Shown here: positions 42,422 through 52,200 of the stretch, piece by piece
Layout of the letters: every line of letters begins with the position of its first letter
Numbering within the stretch: the stretch's first letter is position 1
NCBI GenBank assembly: GCA_963210315.1
Contig: OY723266.1
Coordinates: forward strand, 1,054,001-1,118,000
Length of the DNA: 64,000 nucleotides
Direction of reading: 5' to 3'
Source of the DNA: Rhynchopus euleeides
Lineage: Eukaryota; Euglenozoa; Diplonemea; Diplonemida; Diplonemidae
Position numbers and translations under genes: made by a program
Notes under the pieces: model-generated
Seen by the model: the letters and a program-made list of their open reading frames with translations, nothing else
Database searches by the model: none
What the model was told of the DNA's origin: nothing

Positions 42422-44690
42422 GTGTGTCTCCAAAATTATTTTTTTAAAAATCGCATTGTCTTCACCAGCCCATACCCCAGGTGGTCCCAAATGGGTCCGG
42501 AACCATCCTCTTCAATCCTCTTCATCAACTAAATGCTCGATCTTTGCTGAGAAATACAAAAAAACCGGTTTTTCACCTGTTTCGGCGTTTTTGTGAGGAA
42601 ACAATCGCGAATATCATTTTGCACCACCGGCTGCTGCTCCAATAGGCCCGTAGGAACCCTGGGACAGCTGGTAGGCAATCTGGCGGTCTCCCACAGTCCT
42701 CTTCACCCCCAAAACACCCCCAGGAGGGTGTTTTGGGGGTGTTTTGGGTGTTTTTCACCTGAAGAGGATACGCTCCAATCCTCTTCACCCGAAAAACTGC
42801 CGAAAAACTGCGACCCCATGGGCTGTGGGCGACAGCATGATCCCCGTGGAAAAATGTGTCCCGCGGACCTCCTCTTCACCCAAGGACCCTCAGAAGGGTC
42901 AGTTTCAGGGTGTTCCAATCATTTTTGGTGTGAAGAGGATTGGGAAATATCCTCTTCCTGGGAACAGGTGGTGCAGCAATACGAATTGGTAGCGAATAGG
43001 TCCGAATAGGTCTGGGACATGCCGAATTGGTAGTGAATAGGTCCGAATAGGTCTGTAACAGGCCGAATTGGTCCGAATTGGTAGCGAATAGGTCCGAATA
43101 GGTCTGGGACATGCCGAATTGGTCCGAATTGGTAGTGAATAGGTCCGAATAGGTCTGTAACAGGCCGAATTGGTCCGAATTGGTAGCGAATAGGTCCGAA
43201 TAGGTCTCTGACATGCCGAATTGGTCCGAATTGGTAGTGAATAGGTCCGAATAGGTCTGCAACATGCCGAATTGGTCCGAATTGGTAGCGAATAGGTCCG
43301 AATAGGTCTGTGACATGCCGAATTGGTCCGAATTGGTAGTGAATAGGTCCGAATAGGTCTGGGACAGGCCGAATTGGTCCGAATTGGTAGCGAATAGGTC
43401 CGAATAGGTCTGGGACATGCCGAATTGGTCCGAATTGGTAGCGAATAGGTCTGTGACATGCCGAATTGGTCCGAATTGGTAGTGAATAGGTCCGAATAGG
43501 TCTGCAACAGGCCGAATTGGTCCGAATTGGTAGCGAATAGGTCCGAATAGGTCTGGGACATGCCGAATTGGTCCGAATTGGTAGCGAATAGGTCTGTGAC
43601 ATGCCGAATTGGTCCGAATTGGTAGTGAATAGGTCCGAATAGGTCTGTAACAGGCCGAATTGGTCCGAATTGGTAGCGAATAGGTCCGAATAGGTCTGTG
43701 ACATGCCGAATTGGTCCGAATTGGTAGTGAATAGGTCCGAATAGGTCTGGGACACGCCGAATTGGTCCGAATTGGTAGTGAATAGGTCCGAATAGGTCTG
43801 CAACATGCCGAATTGGTCCGAATTGGTAGCGAATAGGTCCGAATACGTCTGTGACATGCCGAATTGGTCCGAATTGGTAGTGAATAGGTCCGAATAGGTC
43901 TGTAACAGGCCGAATTGGTCCGAATTGGTAGCGAATAGGTCCGAATAGGTCTGTGACATGCCGAATTGGTCCGAATTGGTAGTGAATAGGTCCGAATAGG
44001 TCTGTAACAGGCCGAATTGGTCCGAATTGGTAGCGAATAGGTCCGAATAGGTCTGTGACATGCCGAATTGGTCCGAATTGGTAGTGAATAGGTCCGAATA
44101 GGTCTGTAACAGGCCGAATTGGTCCGAATTGGTAGCGAATAGGTCCGAATACGTCTGTGATATGCCGAATTGGTCCGAATTGGTAGTGAATAGGTCCGAA
44201 TAGGTCTGTGACATGCCGAATTGGTCCGAATTGGTAGTGAATAGGTCCGAATAGGTCTGTAACAGGCCGAATTGGTCCGAATTGGTAGCGAATAGGTCCG
44301 AATAGGTCTGTGACATGCCGAATTGGTCCGAATTGGTAGTGAATAGGTCCGAATAGGTCTGGGACACGCCGAATTGGTCCGAATTGGTAGTGAATAGGTC
44401 CGAATAGGTCTGCAACATGCCGAATTGGTTCGAATTGGTAGCGAATAGGTCCGAATAGGTCTGTGACATGCCGAATTGGTCCGAATTGGTAGTGAATAGG
44501 TCCGAATAGGTCTGCAACAGGCCGAATTGGTCCGAATTGGTAGCGAATAGGTCCGAATAGGTCTGGGACATGCCGAATTGGTCCGAATTGGTAGCGAATA
44601 GGTCCGAATAGGTCTGTGACATGCCGAATTGGTCCGAATTGGTAGTGAATAGGTCCGAATAGGTCTGGGACATGCCGAATTGGTCCGAAT
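42422..44690 (+). mobile_element. E3: left end of an E1-related element with a different word and satellite
   Basis: 42422-42960 follows the E1 left end block by block: A/T run, TCGCATTGTCTT (42451), TGGTCCCAAATGGGTCCGG (42482), a word doublet, CTAAATGCTCGAT (42529), then CACCCCCAAAACACCCCCAG and TTTTTCACCT. Where E1 has GTGGACGGTT or its complement, E3 has GAAGAGGATT or its complement. A satellite follows, as in E1, but no gene or right end follows the satellite. So this is a partial element. Confidence 0.7.
42985..44690 (-). repeat. 51-bp satellite of E3
   Basis: About 33 units of 51 bp, each with GAATTGGTCC and GAATAGGTCC doublets (10-bp spacing) and a linker TGTAACAGGCC, TGTGACATGCC or TGGGACATGCC. 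The period is 17 codons, so the minus strand stays open for about 600 codons of a 17-residue repeat. I regard this as a satellite, not a proven protein. Confidence 0.95.
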
Positions 44691-44698
44691 GGGGGTAT

Positions 44699-45200
44699 GG
44701 AAATTTAGTCATTCTTAGTCACTTTTAGGCGATTTACGCGCGGTTTTTCGGCTGGGGAAAAGAGAGTAAGATTTTCGAAAAAAATCGATTTTTTTTTTGC
44801 AAAAAATCGCATTGTGTCGTAGTCGCGCGTAGTCACCCGTAGTCGCCAGGTCGAGGTTCCCAGATTCCATACCCCCCCGGGGTACTGAATTACCGATTTT
44901 TCGACATGTCGAAAAAAAAAAATTTGGCCGAAAAAAAAAATTTTTTTTTTCGGCCGACTAAACCGAAAATCGGGCCCTCTGGGGTGCCACACCGATATTT
45001 TTCGGATATTTTTCGGATTTTTTCCCGATTTTTTTTGGTTGGGGTGGCCACCAGTCCAGGCTGCTGCCCCAGGGTGGCCGGATTTTCGACATGTCGAAAA
45101 AAAAAATTTTGGCCGAAAAAAAATTTTTTTTTTCGGCCGACTAAACCAGGGTATAAGATAGACTTTTTTTCTGGCGCCGTTTTCCGGTTTTTCTGGTTTT
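44699..45200. repeat. TAGTC word blocks and two poly-A/T foldbacks
   Basis: TAGTCATTCTTAGTCACTTT (44717) and TAGTCGCGCGTAGTCACCCG (44819, three words) surround ATCGCATTGTG (44805). GGCCG-A10-T10-CGGCC at 44926-44955 is a perfect 30-bp palindrome. A second at 45111-45138 has A8-T10. Each is preceded by TCGACATGTCGA. No gene. Confidence 0.8.
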
Positions 45201-45268
45201 GAAAATTTTTCGCGCGCGCCTTCGGCGCGCGCGACCCGCGCAAACCCTCCCAGAATCTGAGAGGGCCC

Positions 45269-45330
45269 AGTGCCTGCGCGCGTCCTGTCGTACTGAGGCT
45301 GCTTGGTGGGGCAGGCGCAGCAGCTGCTTT
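45269..45330 (-). mobile_element. Short LINE 3'-end fragment
   Basis: About 60 bp close to the LINE 3' UTR near 40790-40855 (CAGTACGACAGGACGCGCG and GCGCAGC in reverse). Probably a very short 5'-truncated insertion; limits are uncertain. Confidence 0.6.
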
Positions 45331-46168
45331 GAAAGTTTGGACTCTCGGCCAAAAAACCGGTCTGGTGCAATGTTTTTACGCAGGGGGGTCTGGGGGGCGG
45401 AGCCCCCCAGCCGCCGGAGGCCACGGTAGTGAACATCTGTTCCCTACAGTCTGGATTCGCTTGTAAGTAGGAAGGCTTCACTGTATCGCAGCCCGGCCAG
45501 CAGGAGATCACTGGTCCTTGAGGGTTCAACCTTCAGGGTGGAGGAGGACGTGGGAGCGACCACTCGTGACAGGTGTGCGTTGTGGGTGGAGTGGATGCAC
45601 GGCAGACCTTGTCATGGCCAAAGGGTCCACGAGATCTCCGCCACGTAGAGCCTAGACGAGAGTTTTCGAGGAGATGGGCACCTAGCTGTGACGACAGGCA
45701 ACAAACAAATCTCATCTGTTAGTTGCCCCCAATAGGCTTGGCGACCTTCAAGACTGCTTGAAAGTCGTTCGTGTTCTCGTCTCAGCCCTCCAGACAAGCA
45801 GATCTGTCTCGAGTTGGTGGGCTGTCGCCATGTATTCGATGGCACCGAGTGACGCTGCACAGAGGCAGACGACACGGTGAACTCCAGCGGAGGTTACCCT
45901 ACCTCCGCTGGAGTACACCGTGTCTCCCATGAGTCTCAACTAGCGGGAGTCTGAGCGTAAACTAGCTGGAAAATAGACTCCCGTCTCCAGTACAGACTGC
46001 AGTCTTAGACTCCCTCTTAGACATGGTGGCTGGAGTCCACCATGTGTGCACCTTCGAAACAGAAGAGACCTGCATGACGAGGGCATCACCACCCACCGGG
46101 CCACCCGCTAGGTCCATTTTTTCTTCTCCGCTTCTCTGCCTTCTTTGGACTATTTGGGCTCTGTGCGG
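45331..46168. other. Non-coding region with strong hairpins
   Basis: No convincing gene. It contains a GC hairpin near 45385-45405 (GGGGGGCGGAGCCCCCC), a 24-bp stem-loop at 45871-45924 and a 9-bp stem (ACATGGTGG/CCACCATGT) at 46021-46045. Confidence 0.5.
45871..45924. other. 24-bp stem, 6-nt loop hairpin
   Basis: 45871-45894 pairs with 45901-45924 with a single mismatch at the tenth base; the loop is TACCCT. The arms begin GACACGGTG and centre on ACTCCAGCGGAGGT. It could be a structured RNA, a foldback element or an incidental inverted repeat. Confidence 0.85.
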
Positions 46169-46746
46169 TAGAGGAGGCATAGTCTGCTGACCTGGCTGTC
46201 TAAAAAATTATTTTTTTTAAAATCGCATTGTCTTTTCGACCCTATACCAAAATTGGTCCCAAATCGGTCCGGGACGACCGTCCACAACCGTCCACACTCT
46301 CTAAATGCTCGATGTTGCATTTTAAATTCAAAAATTCACATTTTCCAGCCAACTGGGCCAGTTTCCTTAGGAAAATGGCTCAAAATCGCAAACACTCCAT
46401 TTCTACGGGCCACCACAGGCCAATAGAGTACCAAAATCGGTTTTTTCGCATTCTACGGCCTCAGGCAGACCGTCCACACCCAAAAATCACCCCCAGGTGG
46501 TCAATATTGGGGTGTTCTGGCACTTTTTCACCTGTGGACGGTTGTGGACGGCTGTGGATGGCTGTGGATGGTTGTGGACGGCTGTGGACGGTCTGCCAAG
46601 AGGTTACTGGAGGTTGCTAGGCTGCGGGCGGACCGTCCACACCCAAAAAACACCCCCAGTTGGTCACGATGGGGACGGTACGTCTCTTTTTCGTCTGTAG
46701 ACGGTTGTGGACGGTCTGGCAATAGGTTGCTCCAGGATGCGAGATT
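46169..46746 (+). repeat. E1 left end: TIR, core and word blocks
   Basis: After the TIR come an A/T run, AATCGCATTGTC (46221-46232), TGGTCCCAAATCGGTCCGGG, the doublet CCGTCCACAACCGTCCACAC (46278-46297), CTAAATGCTCGAT (46301), a spacer, a second complement word with CACCCCCAG, TTTTTCACCT, and a run of GTGGACGG/GTGGATGG words at 10-bp spacing (about 46533-46590). A second CCGTCCACACCC...GTTGTGGACGG block follows at 46624-46720. Confidence 0.85.
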
Positions 46747-49089
46747 GTTCTCGGTAGGTCACCGACTGTAACCGATTGTTCTCGGCATGTAACCGATTGT
46801 AACCGATTGTAACCGATTGTTCTTGGCATGTATCCGATTGTAACCGATTGTCCTCGTCATGTAACCGATTGTAACCGATCGTTCTTGGCATGTAACCGAT
46901 TGTCACCGATTGTCCTCGTCATGTAACCGATTGTAACCGATTGTTCTTGGCATGTAACCGATTGTCACCGATTGTCCTCGTCATGTAACCGATTGTAACC
47001 GATCGTTCTTGGCATGTAACCGATTGTAACCGATTGTTCTTGGCATGTAACCGATTGTCACCGATTGTCCTCGTCATGTAACCGATTGTAACCGATCGTT
47101 CTTGGCATGTAACCGATTGTAACCGATTGTCCTCGGCATGTAACCGATTGTAACCGATTGTTCTTGGCCTGTAACCGATTGTAACCGATTGTTCTCGGCA
47201 TGTAACCGATTGTAACCGATTGCCCTCGTCATGTAACCGATTGTAACCGATCGTTCTTGGCATGTAACCGATTGTAACCGATTGTTCTCGGCATGTAACC
47301 GATTGTAACCGATTGTCCTCGTCATGTAACCGATTGTAACCGATCGTTCTTGGCATGTAACCGATTGTAACTGATTGTTCTCGGCATGTAACCGATTGTA
47401 ACCGATTGTTCTCGGCATGTCACCGATTGTAACCGATTGTCCTCGTCATGTAACCGATTGTAACCGATCGTTCTTGGCATGTAACCGATTGTAACCGATT
47501 GTTCTCGGCATGTAACCGATTGTAACCGATCGTTCTTGGCATGTAACCGATTGTAACTGATTGTTCTTGGCATGTAACCGATTGTAACCGATCGTTCTTG
47601 GCATGTAACCGATTGTAACCGATTGTTCTCGTCATGTAACCGATTGTAACTGATTGTTCTTGGCATGTAACCGATTGTAACCGATCGTTCTTGGCATGTA
47701 ACCGATTGTAACCGATTGTTCTTGGCCTGTAACCGATTGTTCTCGGCATGTAACCGATTGTAACCGATTGTTCTTGGCCTGTAACCGATTGTAACCGATT
47801 GTTCTCGGCATGTAACCGATTGTAACCGATTGTTCTCGGCATGTAACCGATTGTAACCGATCGTTCTTGGCATGTAACCGATTGTAACCGATTGTTCTCG
47901 GCATGTAACCGATTGTAACCGATTGTTCTCGTCATGTAACCGATTGTAACCGATCGTTCTTGGCATGTAACCGATTGTAACTGATTGTTCTTGGCATGTA
48001 ACCGATTGTAACCGATTGTTCTCGGCATGTAACCGATTGTAACCGATTGTCCTCGTCATGTAACCGATTGTAACCGATCGTTCTTGGCATGTAACCGATT
48101 GTAACTGATTGTTCTCGGCATGTAACCGATTGTAACCGATTGTTCTCGGCATGTCACCGATTGTAACCGATTGTCCTCGTCATGTAACCGATTGTAACCG
48201 ATCGTTCTTGGCATGTAACCGATTGTAACCGATTGTTCTCGGCATGTAACCGATTGTAACCGATCGTTCTTGGCATGTAACCGATTGTAACTGATTGTTC
48301 TTGGCATGTAACCGATTGTAACCGATCGTTCTTGGCATGTAACCGATTGTAACCGATTGTTCTCGTCATGTAACCGATTGTAACTGATTGTTCTTGGCAT
48401 GTAACCGATTGTAACCGATCGTTCTTGGCATGTAACCGATTGTAACCGATTGTTCTTGGCCTGTAACCGATTGTTCTCGGCATGTAACCGATTGTAACCG
48501 ATTGTCCTCGTCATGTAACCGATTGTAACCGATCGTTCTTGGCATGTAACCGATTGTAACCGATTGTTCTTGGCCTGTAACCGATTGTTCTCGGCATGTA
48601 ACCGATTGTAACCGATTGTTCTTGGCCTGTAACCGATTGTAACCGATTGTTCTCGGCATGTAACCGATTGTAACCGATTGTTCTCGGCATGTAACCGATT
48701 GTAACCGATCGTTCTTGGCATGTAACCGATTGTAACCGATTGTTCTCGGCATGTAACCGATTGTAACCGATTGTTCTCGTCATGTAACCGATTGTAACCG
48801 ATCGTTCTTGGCATGTAACCGATTGTAACCGATTGTTCTCGGCATGTAACCGATTGTAACCGATTGTTCTCGTCATGTAACCGATTGTAACCGATCGTTC
48901 TTGGCATGTAACCGATTGTAACTGATTGTTCTTGGCATGTAACCGATTGTAACCGATTGCCCTCGTCATGTAACCGATTGTAACCGATTGTAACCGATTG
49001 TTCTTGGCATGTAACCGATTGTAACCGATCGTTCTTGGCATGTAACCGATTGTAACCGATTGTTCTTGGCATGTAACCGATTGTAACCG
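46747..49089 (-). repeat. 31-bp satellite of E1, copy c
   Basis: About 70-75 units. Orientation is as in copy a. It begins with degenerate units (GGTCACCGACTGTAACCG) next to the left end and runs to about 170 bp before the gene. Some units carry TGTCACCG in place of TGTAACCG. Confidence 0.95.
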
Positions 49090-49260
49090 AAACAGAACGG
49101 TGTCTCCCCTTGCCCCCTCCACTCTCGGTCACTCTGCGTGCCTCCCAGATGTTGTGTGCGGACCCCTCAGCAGACTGCTTAACTTTAACTTTGCTGCACC
49201 TACGTTGCTCACACAGCACTAACCCACTGCAGGCACTGGCACGTTCCACAGCTTCTGATA

Positions 49261-52200
49261 ATGTCCGGCTTGGTTACCTTCGCGGAAGCGTGCAAGCTGC
49301 AGGGTATCCCAGACGAGACTACGGGGAAGGTCGCGGGTGCGCTTCTCCGCAACGCAGGATGGCCGAAACCCGTAACGAGCCGGACCTCAAACGGCGTGCA
49401 GAAGATGTATTGCTTGGCAGATATCCGTCGGCCCAATCCCCTCTCCTCCGAAGAGGCAATCCGGCAGTTGACTGCTTCGTCCCCGGGCCGCTGCTTCCCC
49501 GACGATGTCCTGATCGCTCCTCTGGGTGAGCCCGATGATCTCGCTGATCAGGCGGCGCTCCTCCCCCACCCCGAGGATGCGGATCCCGTCTCGCAGAGCG
49601 TGATCTCGGCGGTCACGCGGGGTCCTGCTGCTGCTGGCAACGACGAGCCTGATGAGCCTGAGGCGCCTCCGTCACCGACTCCCGTGCCGCCGAAACCTCT
49701 GCCTGCCGCGCTCCCACCGACGTCTCCGACGAGTCCCGCCGACGATGTCGACATTGGTTCTTCTGTGTGCAGTGACCCTGCCGACCTCGCCAGCCTCGAT
49801 GACCTCGCCGACCTCGCCGACTCCGCCTGCCCCGTTGACTCCGCCTCCCACGCCAACACCGACTCCCCCGTTGCGACTGCGATGGACGCGTTGCGTGACG
49901 CTGTGGCTGCTGGTGAGGGGTGGTGCTGCATCAGCAGCGCCGAGTACCTGACTCTCCTGCGCTCCCTCTTGCCCGCAGGTGCGAAGGTGTCGGACACCGC
50001 CCTCTTCTCCCTGGTGAAGGAGAACGCCGACTGCATGTCTTCTGCTCTGCATCCTCACGAGAAGGGTAGTGATACCCGGGGGATGAAGAAGAAGTACTGC
50101 ATCGGAAATGCAGTGCCGGGACGGCCGTGCAGCCTCCACTTCGTCGGACAGGGCACGCCTCCGCCGGCCCCCGTGGGGCGCCCCTCCAAGACCCTCCCCG
50201 AGCGGGTCTTGCAGGTCAAGGCTTTGCAGAAGGCCTTGCTGAGGGCGAAGGACCGCATTGCGCAGCTGACGGAGGAGTTGGCTGCTGCGCACGAGGTTCT
50301 CGGGCGCAAGGGGGACATTGTTCTTCGTGGGGTGACGGGCCGGAAGTCCTGCACCGAGCCCTACCCCATGAAGGTGCTGCGGGCGCTGTTGGAGTTGCGG
50401 ATGGCTGGCATCGGTCAGGAGTCGTCGCGCAGGGTGCTGCGCGACATCATCAAGCTCCTGAGCGATGGGGTGGAGATGCCGATCCCCTCTCGCTGGACGC
50501 TCCGCGAATTCGAGATCCCGAGCGGAGCGGCTTCCTTCGCCGTCTTCTTGGAGGATGTCGCGAGGACGCAGACCGGCGGAGGGGGCCTAGGCAAAGACCG
50601 GCAGAAGGCCACCCTCTCCCTCGCCCACGATGCCACCTCCTCCTTGGGCCGGAGTAGTGTCTCGCTGCACGTTGTCACCGCCCACGTCGCTGCAGACGAG
50701 AATCGCGTACGCGGGGCCTGCGCCTCCGCCCTCCCCCTGAAGAACGGGAAGGCTGCAGGGAAGACCTCCAACCTGCAGGCGGTCCGCCGCATAGTCTCCG
50801 CCCACAAGCTCCGTATTAGCAACGCCACCCTGAGCGACCATGCTAGCACGGAGGCGAAGGCGACCAGGGACGCGGGGGGCGCCATCGTCCACCTACGGTG
50901 CATGCACCATAAGGTTGGAGGCGCACTGAAGTACGCAGTGCAGACGGCGGGGAAGGCCTTGATGATGTCTCATCGGGTCGACCCGGCAGCCAACGTTGCC
51001 AGCGTACTTGCAGTCCTCGACCCGACAAACGGCCGGTCAACCGCCGGGGTCATTTTCGTGGATGCTGAGCTTGGGAAAGCACTTGACATGCGCTACCCCC
51101 GGGGCCTGGGGTTTGCCCGTGAGCGGGGGTCGAAGTGGCATGCCCGTCCTCAGCAGTGCTCCCGCCTCCTCAAGTTCTCCGCCTCCATCCTGGAGATGGT
51201 GAGAGAGGAGCGGTTCACCCCGACTGCGACAGAGATCCTCACTCTTCTGGGGACCCCCACCGTCGCCGCCTACTGTGCAGCCTGCCATTTCATTGGCAGC
51301 CTGTACTTGAGGTTCCTCAACGACCTCAAGCCCAGGCGGTTGAACGAGGAGACGGGCCGCCTCGAGGTCAACTTCGAGGCGGGATGGGGTGTGCTGAGGC
51401 CGCTGCACCTCCTCGCCCGCGACCTGAGCGCCGACTCCGCCGACAACGACTTCCCTGCCCTGCGGAAGCATTGGGGACAACCCCGCCACGGTGAGGAGGA
51501 GGTGGGGCGGGCTGAGGCGTTGGAGGTGGTGAAGGATCACCACGATGTATTTGCGGAGGTCTGGGTTCCCTGCATCCAGGGGTTTGCGAGCACATTGGCA
51601 AGGTTCATCGGCTACGATGAAGCTGCAATGGCGTCGGCATCACCCGAAGACCTCCCTTCGCTACCCTCCACACAAGACCTCGCAGAGTGTGTGGCTGGGA
51701 ATGCATCGTTCTTGGCGCAGAGGGCCCCCAACCTCTCTTCTGCTGCCTTGTCTGGGATTACCCAGAGCAAGGTGAACCGCTTCCTGTTGGGTTATGGCAA
51801 CTGCAACAACGCAAGGTATGCAGGCTCTTCAGCCTCCTTTTTTCTCCCCTCCCTTCGTTCTTTTTTTTTACATCGCAACAACATATGCTGGCAGAGTCAG
51901 AACCGATAGATTTTTTTTATCTCATTCATTGTCATTCTCTCTTCCTCTCTTCTTCATGACTTTTCCAAGTCACGAAGAAGACTACTTCATTATCACCATT
52001 TCCTGTTTTCAGTGTGATTCGTCGTACAACCATTCCTTTCCATCGCCTTACAGGTACGGCCGTTTGCTGCGCCAGGCGAAGCGGGCGCGGAAGAAGACCC
52101 GTGGCGGGATGTACACCGAGGCCGCGGCGAACACCGCCACGGGGGCTTCTGCGGCTGCGCTGAAGGCCGTCAGCGGGGTGGCCCACCCTGACCTCGTCCG

